A stretch of 6,335 nt of DNA from an uncultured Ruminococcus sp. (GTDB lineage: Bacteria > Bacillota > Clostridia > Oscillospirales > Ruminococcaceae). The stretch spans positions 1-6,335 of the forward strand of contig CALCRR010000007.1 of the NCBI GenBank assembly GCA_937894495.1, in the 5' to 3' direction. The first letter of the stretch is position 1. Each line of letters opens with the position of its first letter. This document shows positions 1 through 6,163 of this stretch, piece by piece. The notes under the pieces are model-generated. The model was not told where the DNA came from. It was given only the letters and a program-made list of their open reading frames with translations, and did no database searches. A program made the position numbers and the translations under genes.

Positions 1-30
1 GGGATGACCCTTTTTCAAAAGGGTCTCCCC
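1..30. repeat. Edge hairpin / palindromic intergenic sequence
   Basis: Positions 1-12 pair with 19-29: GGG/CCC, A4-T26, GACCC/GGGTC and T11-T12 with A19-A20, with one bulged base at T5 and a loop around 13-18. The structure touches the window edge, so any T-run that would make it a terminator for leftward transcription cannot be seen, and no T-run follows on the plus strand. It could be a second terminator behind the atp operon or a dispersed palindrome. The stretch between it and the atp terminator (31-81) holds no recognisable gene. Confidence 0.4.
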
Positions 31-81
31 CAATAGGACCTGCAGGCAGCAGGACAGCTCATCATAAGCGGCGATACGGGC

Positions 82-133
82 AAAAATTAAAGCCAAAGCT
101 GCACTCATTTTTATGAGTAGCGGCTTTGGCTTT
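82..133 (-). terminator. Factor-independent terminator of the atp operon
   Basis: An 11-bp perfect outer stem (89-99 with 123-133, core GCCAAAGC/GCTTTGGC) continues into an inner stem: T100-G122, G101-C121, C102-G120, bulged A119, A103-T118, and CTCAT 104-108 with ATGAG 113-117. It closes on a TTTT loop at 109-112. On the minus strand the stem is followed by AATTTTTG, and on the plus strand by TTTTTACTATTTTCTTT, so it may work in both directions. It starts 3 nt after the atpC stop codon, as expected for the end of the atp transcript. Confidence 0.88.
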
Positions 134-136
134 TTA

Positions 137-544
137 CTATTTTCTTTGTGACACTGCCAGGCGGTTGAGGGCGCGTTTAAGGCGCTGCTCAGCCAGGTCG
201 AACTCGGTGCGGCTGGCGTCTGCTTTAATGGCAGCCTCGGCACGCTCTTTTGAGCGCTGGGCTCTGGCGACATCTATCTCGTCGGACCACTCAACAGCAG
301 ATGAAAGAATAGTCACTCTGCCATCGTTTGACACCTTTATAACGCCGTCTGAAATGGCAGCCGATTTGAACTGCCCGTCGAGCTTTATTTTAAGCTCCGA
401 TGGCACTATGCTCGCCACATAGGGCGAATGTCCTGCGAGAATTCCCACATTGCCCGAGGTGGTCTTTGCTATTATCTGCTCGGTCTCTCCCTCATAAAAC
501 ACCCTGTCGGGAGTGAGCACCTTTATGTTATATGGGGTCATCAT
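137..544 (-). CDS. atpC: F1Fo ATP synthase subunit epsilon
   Basis: Subunit epsilon of the F1 central stalk, which couples the c ring to gamma and can restrain ATP hydrolysis. The 135-aa length is typical. Residues 4-86 form the N-terminal beta-sandwich, with the family hallmark GNVGILAGHSP at 31-41. Residues 90-133 are the C-terminal helical hairpin (IDVARAQRSKERAE, then LAEQRLKRALNRLA). IDVARA at 90-95 matches the I(L)DxxRA motif linked to ATP binding by epsilon in Bacillus PS3. GGAG at 550-553 lies 5 nt before ATG 544 and 8 nt before the adjacent in-frame ATG 541, so either may be used. The in-frame TTG at 547 is only 2 nt from GGAG and is unlikely. It is the last gene of the operon, separated from atpD by an unusually long spacer. 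Confidence 0.95.
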   Translation of the reverse strand: MMTPYNIKVLTPDRVFYEGETEQIIAKTTSGNVGILAGHSPYVASIVPSELKIKLDGQFKSAAISDGVIKVSNDGRVTILSSAVEWSDEIDVARAQRSKERAEAAIKADASRTEFDLAEQRLKRALNRLAVSQRK

Positions 545-608
545 CAAAACTCCGTTTCATAGGTCATAGATCAGCTTCGGCAGCAAGAACATAAAAGCAG
601 GAAAAATC

Positions 609-646
609 GTCTGCGGAGCTGACAAAACATCAAATTCGCCGCAGGC
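609..646. repeat. Imperfect dyad in the atpD-atpC spacer
   Basis: CTGCGG at 611-616 pairs with CCGCAG at 639-644, extended by T610-G645 and G609-C646. It encloses a 22-nt AT-richer loop. No T-run follows on either strand, so it is not a terminator. It lies between the heptad repeat and the atpC ribosome binding site. Together with the repeat and palindrome beside it, it may belong to one inserted intergenic element, but that is inference. Confidence 0.35.
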
Positions 647-650
647 GCAC

Positions 651-685
651 CTTATTCTTGCCTCTTACTTCTTGCTTCTTGCCTC
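651..685 (-). repeat. Heptameric tandem repeat, site A (GAGGCAA family)
   Basis: Five contiguous 7-bp units on the plus strand: CTTATTC, TTGCCTC, TTACTTC, TTGCTTC and TTGCCTC. In the transcript the unit reads GAGGCAA or GAAGCAA. The same unit occurs at 4615-4653 and 6302-6335 in the opposite orientation. It directly abuts the palindrome that follows the atpD stop codon. It is non-coding and its function is unknown. Confidence 0.85.
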
Positions 686-713
686 TGAGAAAATCAAAAA
701 TTGATTTTCTCAG
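685..713 (-). repeat. Perfect 12-bp inverted repeat immediately after atpD
   Basis: Positions 685-696 (CTGAGAAAATCA) are the exact reverse complement of 702-713 (TGATTTTCTCAG). A697-T701 can add a 13th pair, leaving an AAA loop. The stem begins one base after the atpD stop codon. In the transcript it is followed by the purine-rich heptad repeat and not by a U-run, so it is a poor intrinsic terminator. A 3'-end stabilising or RNA-processing hairpin, or a mobile palindromic element, fits better. No experimental support can be read from the sequence. Confidence 0.75.
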
Positions 714-714
714 G

Positions 715-2118
715 TCAGCTTTCAGTTGACTTTTTTGCCTTTTCTACTGCTTCGTCGATAGTTCCCACAAAGAGGAATGCTGACTCAGGCAGGTCGTCGT
801 GCTTGCCCTCGATTATCTCCTTGAAGCCCCTGATAGTCTCTTTCAGCGGTACATACTTGCCCTCGTAGCCTGTGAACTGCTCGGCTACCGAGAAGGGCTG
901 GGAGAGAAATCTCTGTATTTTTCTGGCTCTTGAAACGGTGAGCTTATCCTCGTCGGAGAGCTCGTCCATGCCCATGATGGCGATGATATCCTGCAGCTCA
1001 ACATATCTTTGCAGTATCGACTGCACCTGTCTTGCCGTCTGGTAATGCTCGTTGCCGACTATCTCGGGGGTGAGTATCCTTGATGTGGACTCCAGCGGGT
1101 CAACTGCCGGGAAGATACCCAGCGAGGATATGCTTCTTGAAAGCACCGTTGTGGCGTCCAGATGTGCGAATGTTGTGGCAGGGGCAGGGTCTGTAAGGTC
1201 GTCCGCAGGCACATAAACTGCCTGTACCGAGGTGATAGAGCCCTTGTTGGTAGAGGTTATCCTCTCCTGCAAAGCGCCCATTTCGGTAGCCAGTGTAGGC
1301 TGATAGCCAACGGCTGAGGGCATACGTCCCAGCAGCGCCGAGACCTCTGAGCCTGCCTGTGTAAACCTGAATATGTTATCAATAAAGAGCAGCACGTCCT
1401 GACCCTCAACATCTCTGAAATACTCAGCCATGGTAAGACCCGAAAGACCCACTCTCATTCTCGCTCCGGGGGGCTCGTTCATCTGACCGTAGACTAAGAC
1501 GGTCTTGTCGATAACTCCCGACTCCTTCATTTCCCAGTACAGGTCGTTGCCCTCTCTTGTTCTCTCGCCGACGCCTGTGAAAACAGATATACCGCCGTGC
1601 TGGTTGGCAACGTTATTTATAAGCTCCTGTATAAGCACCGTCTTGCCGACGCCTGCACCGCCGAAGAGTCCTATCTTGCCGCCTTTAAGATAGGGTGCGA
1701 TAAGGTCGATGACCTTTATGCCTGTTTCAAGTATCTCGTTAGCGGCGGTCTGCTCCTCATAGCTGGGGGGCTGGCGGTGTATCTCCCACCTTTCGGCGGT
1801 CTCGGGGGCAGGCAGGTTATCCACAGGCTCACCCAAAAGGTTGAACATTCTCGAAAGAGTTTCTCTGCCCACGGGGACCGAGATACTTTTGCCTGTGTCA
1901 ACTGCGTCAACACCTCTTACAAGTCCGTCGGTAGATGACATTGCTATACATCTCACCACGTCGTCGCCGATATGCTGGGCTACCTCAACTACCAGCTTTG
2001 TGCCGTTATTGTCTATTTCAAGCGCATTCAGAAGATCGGGCAGGTTATCCTTATCAAAGCGCACGTCAACGACTGCACCGACGATCTGCACGACCTTTCC
2101 TATGTTTTTTCCTTCCAT
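715..2118 (-). CDS. atpD: F1Fo ATP synthase subunit beta (catalytic)
   Basis: Catalytic subunit of F1, which makes ATP from ADP and phosphate at the alpha/beta interfaces on the cytoplasmic side. At 467 aa it is full length. Visible in order are an N-terminal beta-barrel (to about residue 80), Walker A GGAGVGKT at 153-160, the catalytic-loop motif GERTREG at 184-190 with the catalytic glutamate at E185, Walker B DVLLFID at 241-247, and the family signature PAVDPLESTS at 337-346. The DELSDED sequence at 385-391 corresponds to the DELSEED lever that contacts gamma. ATG 2118 is preceded by AGGTGA at 2123-2128, 4 nt away. It follows atpG by 77 nt. The stop codon sits one base before a strong palindrome. 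Confidence 0.98.
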   Translation of the reverse strand: MEGKNIGKVVQIVGAVVDVRFDKDNLPDLLNALEIDNNGTKLVVEVAQHIGDDVVRCIAMSSTDGLVRGVDAVDTGKSISVPVGRETLSRMFNLLGEPVDNLPAPETAERWEIHRQPPSYEEQTAANEILETGIKVIDLIAPYLKGGKIGLFGGAGVGKTVLIQELINNVANQHGGISVFTGVGERTREGNDLYWEMKESGVIDKTVLVYGQMNEPPGARMRVGLSGLTMAEYFRDVEGQDVLLFIDNIFRFTQAGSEVSALLGRMPSAVGYQPTLATEMGALQERITSTNKGSITSVQAVYVPADDLTDPAPATTFAHLDATTVLSRSISSLGIFPAVDPLESTSRILTPEIVGNEHYQTARQVQSILQRYVELQDIIAIMGMDELSDEDKLTVSRARKIQRFLSQPFSVAEQFTGYEGKYVPLKETIRGFKEIIEGKHDDLPESAFLFVGTIDEAVEKAKKSTES

Positions 2119-2149
2119 AAAATCACCTCGGGAAATTCGGAAATTTTTG

Positions 2150-2168
2150 TATCGCCCGGTAGGCGATA
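2150..2168 (-). other. Small intercistronic hairpin between atpG and atpD
   Basis: TATCGCC at 2150-2156 pairs perfectly with GGCGATA at 2162-2168 around a 5-nt loop. It lies between the atpG stop and the atpD ribosome binding site, and no T-run follows. It could influence segmental mRNA stability or atpD translation, which would suit the need for three beta subunits per single gamma. This role is inferred only. Confidence 0.5.
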
Positions 2169-2195
2169 GATCTATTGTTATTTTGAAATACTGTT

Positions 2196-3059
2196 TTAAT
2201 CGCTGTTCAGGCTCGCCGAGCTTATCTCGGTTATTTCCTGAGTGATCTGTGCCTGTCTTGCACGGTTGTATAGCAGTGACAGCTTGTCGATCATTTCGCC
2301 TGCGTTATCCGTTGCGGACTCCATTGCCGTTCTTCTGGCTGCCTGCTCTGAGGCGTAGGAGTCTATTATTGCCGAGTAGAGCATTCCGCACAGGTACTGG
2401 GGCACAAGGCTGTCAAACACCTCCTCGGGCGAGGGGTCATAGATGGTTGACGGCTGCTTTTCGCCCAGATATTCCAGGTTCTCAACAGGCAGTATCTTCA
2501 TCTGCTGGGGCTCCTGGGTCATCACCGATACGAAGGTGGTGTACACAAGCTCCACCTCGTCAAAATCGCCTATCCTGTATCTTTCGATTATCTTCTCGGC
2601 TATCTGCATAACATCGGGCAGCTCTATGCCCTCGGCTATCTGGGGATAGCCCTCCATGAGCACATAGCCGCGCTTCTCAAAAAACTCAACAGCTTTTCTG
2701 CCCACAGCCATTATTTTAACATCTGCGCCGCTGCTTTTAAGCTCCTCGGCTCTCGCCAAGGCAGGCTTTAAAACGTTTGAGTTAAAGCCGCCTGCCAGAC
2801 CTCTGTCGCCTGCTATAACCACTATCAGCGTAGAGTTTTTGAATTTCTTTTTTGTAAAAACGGACTTGAATTCATGGTCACGGGAGATATCGCACATGAC
2901 CTGGAACACCCCTTCAAAAAACGGGTGAACAGCCTCGGCTCTCAGCTTTGCCTTACGCATTTTTGATGAAGCCACCAGCTGCATCGCCTTGGTTATCTGC
3001 ATGGTGCTCTCGACGCTTTTTATGCGGCGCTTTACGTCCTTCATATTGGCAGCTGCCAT
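2196..3059 (-). CDS. atpG: F1Fo ATP synthase subunit gamma
   Basis: Central rotor shaft of F1, transmitting c-ring rotation to the catalytic beta subunits. The 287-aa length is normal. Evidence is the N-terminal helix MKDVKRRIKSVESTMQITKA at 6-25 followed by AMQLVASSKM, the central Rossmann-like domain with GDRGLAGGFN at 84-93, and the conserved C-terminal helix with NRARQAQITQEITEI at 265-279. ATG 3059 is preceded by GGAG with an 8-nt gap. The SD overlaps the end of atpA, whose TAA stop forms part of TAAGGAG, and the spacer is only 12 nt, so translation is probably coupled to atpA. Position 88-90 reads LAG where many homologues have LCG, an ordinary substitution. Confidence 0.97.
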   Translation of the reverse strand: MAAANMKDVKRRIKSVESTMQITKAMQLVASSKMRKAKLRAEAVHPFFEGVFQVMCDISRDHEFKSVFTKKKFKNSTLIVVIAGDRGLAGGFNSNVLKPALARAEELKSSGADVKIMAVGRKAVEFFEKRGYVLMEGYPQIAEGIELPDVMQIAEKIIERYRIGDFDEVELVYTTFVSVMTQEPQQMKILPVENLEYLGEKQPSTIYDPSPEEVFDSLVPQYLCGMLYSAIIDSYASEQAARRTAMESATDNAGEMIDKLSLLYNRARQAQITQEITEISSASLNSD

Positions 3060-3071
3060 AAGCTACTCTCC

Positions 3072-4586
3072 TTACCTACTCTTTAAAAACTTCTCCGCAA
3101 AGTCTTTAAGTACCTCTTTAAGAGCCTCCTCATTCTCCTTGGTCAGCTCCTTGGTATCTCTTATAGACGCAAGGATATCGGGGTGAGCTTCATCAAGGTG
3201 AGTAAACAGGTCCTTCTCATACTCCCTTATATCCTCAACGGGTATGGTTTTAAGGTAATTATTGACAACGGCATAGATTATAACCACCTGCTTTTCAACA
3301 TCAACAGGTGAGTTTTTGCCTTGCTTCAAGACCTCAACTATTCTTTCGCCCTGTGCCAGTCTGTCCTTGGTATCCTGGTCGAGGTCGGAGCCGAACTGGG
3401 AGAAGCTTTGCAGCTCTCTGTACTGCGAATAGAGCAGCTTCAAGGGTCCCGATACCTTTTTCATAGCCTTTATCTGAGCCGAGCCGCCCACACGGGAGAC
3501 GGATATACCGGGGTTTACCGCAGGTCTTACGCCTGAGAAGAACAGCTCTGTCTCCAGGAATATCTGACCGTCTGTGATAGATATGACGTTAGTTGGTATG
3601 TACGCCGAAACGTCGCCTGCCTGGGTCTCGATAACAGGCAGCGCTGTGATAGAACCACCGCCGTAGTCCTCATTAAGGCAGCAGGCTCTCTCCAGCAGTC
3701 TTGAATGGAGATAGAATACATCTCCGGGGTATGCCTCTCTGCCCGTAGGTCTTTTGAGCAGCAGCGACATGGTCCTGTAAGCCACTGCGTGCTTTGAGAG
3801 GTCATCATATATACACAGCACGTCCTTGCCCTGCAGCATGAAGTGCTCTGCCATGGCAACGCCTGCATACGGGGCGATATACTGCAGCGGAGCCATCTCC
3901 GACGCGGTAGCCGAAACGACGATAGAATAATCCATAGCGCCGTTTTTGGTAAGGGTATCAACAATATTTGCCACTGTGGATATCTTCTGACCGATAGCCA
4001 CATAGATGCAGATAACGTCCTTGCCCTTCTGGTTGATTATAGTATCCAGGGCGATAGTGGTCTTACCTGTCTGTCTGTCGCCGATTATAAGCTCTCTCTG
4101 ACCTCTGCCCACAGGTATCATCGAGTCGATAGCCTTGATGCCTGTCTGCAAGGGTCTGCTTACTGATTTTCTTGTGATTATTCCGAAGGCGGGGCTCTCA
4201 ACAGGGCGGTATTCCTCTGTGAGTATGCTTCCCTTGCCGTCGATAGGCTCGCCCAGGGCATTTACAACTCTGCCCAGCATAGCGTCGCCCACAGGCACCG
4301 AAACTATCTTGCCTGTTCTTTTAACGCCTGAGCCCTCTCTTATGCCGTCCTCGCTGCCCAGCAGCACGCAGCCCACGAAGTCCTGCTCGAGGTTCATCGC
4401 CATGCCGTATGTACCGTTCTCAAACTCCAGCAGCTCGCCCGACATACACTTTTCAAGACCGTTCACCCTTGAAATGCCGTCGCCTACCGTGCAGACAGTT
4501 CCCACGTCATCAAGCGTAAGCTTAGTGCGGTAGTTCTTTATCTGCGATCTTATCAAACCTGTTATTTCATCAGGACGTAAATTCAT
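3072..4586 (-). CDS. atpA: F1Fo ATP synthase subunit alpha
   Basis: Regulatory nucleotide-binding subunit of F1, alternating with beta in the hexamer. From ATG 4586 it is 504 aa, the usual length, and begins MNLRPDEITGLIRSQI like homologues. Walker A GDRQTGKT is at 169-176, the Walker B-like strand DVLCIYDD at 255-262, and the arginine finger at R365 in SVSRVG, which completes the beta active site. The helical C-terminal domain starts at about 380. A reading frame open to TTG 4637 adds 17 residues, but these are translated from the heptad repeat and its palindromic flank, so that start is rejected, as is GTG 4607, which lacks an SD. The chosen ATG has AAAGG 12 nt upstream and GGA 6 nt upstream, a weak site. 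The 118-nt gap behind atpH is long for this junction. Confidence 0.97.
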   Translation of the reverse strand: MNLRPDEITGLIRSQIKNYRTKLTLDDVGTVCTVGDGISRVNGLEKCMSGELLEFENGTYGMAMNLEQDFVGCVLLGSEDGIREGSGVKRTGKIVSVPVGDAMLGRVVNALGEPIDGKGSILTEEYRPVESPAFGIITRKSVSRPLQTGIKAIDSMIPVGRGQRELIIGDRQTGKTTIALDTIINQKGKDVICIYVAIGQKISTVANIVDTLTKNGAMDYSIVVSATASEMAPLQYIAPYAGVAMAEHFMLQGKDVLCIYDDLSKHAVAYRTMSLLLKRPTGREAYPGDVFYLHSRLLERACCLNEDYGGGSITALPVIETQAGDVSAYIPTNVISITDGQIFLETELFFSGVRPAVNPGISVSRVGGSAQIKAMKKVSGPLKLLYSQYRELQSFSQFGSDLDQDTKDRLAQGERIVEVLKQGKNSPVDVEKQVVIIYAVVNNYLKTIPVEDIREYEKDLFTHLDEAHPDILASIRDTKELTKENEEALKEVLKDFAEKFLKSR

Positions 4587-4614
4587 ACCGATTCCGTACC
4601 TTTCCACATTATTA

Positions 4615-4653
4615 GAAGCAAGAACGCTTCGCTTCAAGAGGCAAGAGGCAAGA
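4615..4653 (+). repeat. Heptameric tandem repeat, site B (GAGGCAA family)
   Basis: Units on the plus strand are GAAGCAA (4615-4621), a 9-nt interruption, GCTTCAA (4631-4637), then exact GAGGCAA twice (4638-4644 and 4645-4651). The left part is also palindromic, since GAAGC at 4615-4619 can pair with GCTTC at 4626-4630 or 4631-4635. It lies in the atpH-atpA spacer, just upstream of the atpA ribosome binding region. Its orientation is opposite to site A and the same as 6302-6335. Confidence 0.8.
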
Positions 4654-4658
4654 TATCG

Positions 4659-4674
4659 TGCGCTTTTCGGCGCA
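4659..4674. other. Short GC hairpin in the atpH-atpA spacer
   Basis: TGCGC at 4659-4663 pairs with GCGCA at 4670-4674 around a TTTTCG loop. It is five pairs long, with no adjacent T-run. It sits between the end of atpH and heptad site B. It may be a processing or stability element, or a chance structure. Confidence 0.3.
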
Positions 4675-4704
4675 GTTCTGCTTCCTGCTCCTTACAATAA
4701 ATAT

Positions 4705-5262
4705 TCAAGCTATCACTCCGTTGATCTGAGCTTTCAGCTTATCCAGCCTTGTTTTAACGCTTGAATCTATCTGAGCATTGCCGTATCTTATAACGATACC
4801 GCCTATCAGCGACTTATCCACCTTTTCGGATAACAGCACCGTTTTGCCCGTAACGCTCTCAAGCTTAGTTTTAAGCTTATCCCTGAGTCTGCCGCTCAAA
4901 GGCTCGGCAGTAACAGCAGTTACCTCGAGGATATTCATTTTATCGTTATACATCTGCTTGAACTCGCCGAAAATTTCGGACATATACCTGAACCTGCCCT
5001 TTTCGGTCACAAGGCAGAGAAAGTCAAGGGTCAGAGCGCTCAGCTGACTTTCCAGCACGCTTTTCAGGCTCTGAACCTTTTCATCTGCCGATATAAGGGG
5101 CGAGCTTAGAAATTTGACATACTCGCTCACATCGTCATCATTGCCCTCATACAGCAGCTTTATTACCTCGCCCAGCTCATTATAAGCCTTTTCAAGGCAG
5201 TTTTCCTCCTCGCACAGCTGAAAGAACGCAGTGCCGTAAACCTTACCTACGCTCTCAGCCAT
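4705..5262 (-). CDS. atpH: F1Fo ATP synthase subunit delta (OSCP)
   Basis: Peripheral-stalk subunit that holds the top of F1 to the b dimer. The 185-aa length is typical. The N-terminal helical bundle (about 1-105) carries YGTAFFQLCEE near the start. The C-terminal domain contains the family signature: VDKSLIGGIVIRYGNAQIDS at 148-167, then SVKTRLDKL. The start codon overlaps the atpF stop as TAATG (1-nt overlap at 5262), with a modest GGGTGA SD inside the end of atpF, indicating translational coupling. Delta is the least conserved F1 subunit, but position and signature agree. After it comes a 118-nt spacer before atpA. Confidence 0.95.
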   Translation of the reverse strand: MAESVGKVYGTAFFQLCEEENCLEKAYNELGEVIKLLYEGNDDDVSEYVKFLSSPLISADEKVQSLKSVLESQLSALTLDFLCLVTEKGRFRYMSEIFGEFKQMYNDKMNILEVTAVTAEPLSGRLRDKLKTKLESVTGKTVLLSEKVDKSLIGGIVIRYGNAQIDSSVKTRLDKLKAQINGVIA

Positions 5263-5777
5263 TACGCTTCACCCACGTTGTCGATAAACTGCTCGATAAG
5301 TCTCTCGTTATCGTCGCTGGTGAGATCCTTCTCGATAACAGCCTGGGCAGCCTGGAATGCGATGTCAGCGATATCGTCCTTGATCCTGTTTACAGCGATC
5401 TTCTTCTCACGCTCTATCTCGCTTCTTGCCTGCTCGGTTATGCCCTTAGCCTCCTGCTTGGCTTCGACGATTATCTCGTCAGAGCGCTGCTGGGCTTTTC
5501 TTGTGGCAGCCTGAATGATCTGTGCGGATTCTTCCTTAGCGCCGCTGAGTCTTTCATCATACTCAGCCTCCAGCTTTTTGGCGTTTGCCTCAGCTTCATC
5601 GGCTCTTTTATATGTATCCTCCACCTCGTTTTTCCTGTCCTCCAGCACCTTGTTCACCTTATCGAACAGAAAGTGCTTGAGCACCAGAAACAGTATCAGC
5701 AGGTTGAGCCACGACGCTATTATGGTCGTCAGGTTTATCGAAAGGAAATCCGTAACGTCTCCTGCGGCTAATACCAT
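5262..5777 (-). CDS. atpF: F1Fo ATP synthase subunit b
   Basis: Membrane-anchored peripheral-stalk subunit that forms the stator with delta. It is 171 aa. One transmembrane helix covers about residues 15-36 (TTIIASWLNLLILFLVL). A long charged, alanine-rich helix from about 40 to 150 follows, with the composition of the b-dimer coiled coil (for example EAEANAKKLEAEYDERL at 61-77). The C-terminus (about 150-171) should contact delta. ATG 5777 has a strong GGGAGG SD at 5786-5791, 8 nt upstream. The gene follows atpE by 44 nt and overlaps atpH by 1 nt. Only one b-type gene is present, so the stalk is presumably a homodimer. Confidence 0.96.
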   Translation of the reverse strand: MVLAAGDVTDFLSINLTTIIASWLNLLILFLVLKHFLFDKVNKVLEDRKNEVEDTYKRADEAEANAKKLEAEYDERLSGAKEESAQIIQAATRKAQQRSDEIIVEAKQEAKGITEQARSEIEREKKIAVNRIKDDIADIAFQAAQAVIEKDLTSDDNERLIEQFIDNVGEA

Positions 5778-5821
5778 TTACAAAACCTCCCGTCTTTGAT
5801 TTGCAAGCCGTGGTGCTTTTA

Positions 5822-6079
5822 TCAGAGCTTGCCGATAAAGGGGTTTGCAAACAGCAGGATAAGTGCAACTACGAATGCGTAGATACCTGTAGACTCAGCC
5901 ATAGCTACACCGATGAACATCGTTCTGGTGCAGTCGCCCTGTGCCTCGGGCTGTCTTGCGATAGCTTCGATAGTCTTACCTACGGCGTAGCCCTCACCGA
6001 TACCGGGGCCTATACCTGCGATCATTGCAAGTCCTGCGCCGATAGCCGAACAACCCAATACAAAAGCCTTTTCACTCAT
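5822..6079 (-). CDS. atpE: F1Fo ATP synthase subunit c, predicted Na+-binding type
   Basis: Proteolipid of the rotating Fo ring that carries the coupling ion. It is 85 aa: a glycine-rich first helix (about 5-40, AGIGPGIGEGYAVGK at 21-35), the polar loop ARQPEAQ at 41-47, and a second helix (about 50-79) with the essential carboxylate E62 in AESTGIY. Aligned to the Ilyobacter tartaricus Na+ c subunit, E62, S63, T64 and Y67 match its ligands E65, S66, T67 and Y70. Its Q32 is replaced here by E29, as in the two-carboxylate ring of Fusobacterium nucleatum. Na+ coupling is therefore the likely inference. ATG 6079 has a GGAGG SD at 6087-6091, 7 nt away. A longer frame from TTG 6097 would translate that SD and is rejected. 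Confidence 0.96.
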   Translation of the reverse strand: MSEKAFVLGCSAIGAGLAMIAGIGPGIGEGYAVGKTIEAIARQPEAQGDCTRTMFIGVAMAESTGIYAFVVALILLFANPFIGKL

Positions 6080-6086
6080 AATAGAT

Positions 6087-6091
6087 CCTCC
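6087..6091 (-). promoter_or_regulatory. Ribosome binding site of atpE (decides the start)
   Basis: The minus strand reads GGAGG followed by the 7-nt spacer ATCTATT and ATG 6079. This is the strongest SD in the window and fixes the start of subunit c, ruling out the upstream in-frame TTG. A strong site fits the need for about ten or more c subunits per complex. Confidence 0.9.
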
Positions 6092-6163
6092 AAACAAAAT
6101 TCGTTTCAGTTTTCTTGTTTTTTATATTATTAACGCAGAAAGCTCTGCACTAATTTACCCTGC

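Noticed and set aside
3..116. Short open plus-strand frame entering from the left edge (stop at 114-116)
   Set aside because: It would translate two hairpins including the atp terminator, has no recognisable protein character, and cannot be judged without the sequence to the left.
126..422. Plus-strand open frame of 98 codons opposite atpC
   Set aside because: It is antisense to a clear epsilon gene, begins inside the terminator and resembles no family; it is a shadow frame.
651..685. Heptad arrays as a CRISPR array
   Set aside because: The unit is 7 bp and contiguous with no spacers; CRISPR repeats are about 23-40 bp with unique spacers of similar size, and no cas gene is present.
685..713. 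Palindrome after atpD as an intrinsic terminator
   Set aside because: No U-run follows in the direction of transcription; the next bases are purine-rich heptads, and atpC must still be transcribed.
1597..1938. Plus-strand open frame of 113 codons opposite atpD
   Set aside because: Antisense to the Walker A region of beta, whose motifs explain the conservation; no family likeness.
3527..4003. Minus-strand frame of 158 codons inside atpA
   Set aside because: Same-strand alternative frame of alpha, rich in Arg, Ser, Cys and Trp as expected of an out-of-frame reading.
4587..4637. N-terminal extension of atpA from TTG 4637
   Set aside because: Translated from the heptad repeat and its palindromic flank; homologues start at the MNLRPDEI-type position, and the length from ATG 4586 (504 aa) is normal.
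6080..6097. N-terminal extension of atpE from TTG 6097
   Set aside because: It would translate the GGAGG ribosome binding site; ATG 6079 is ideally spaced from it.
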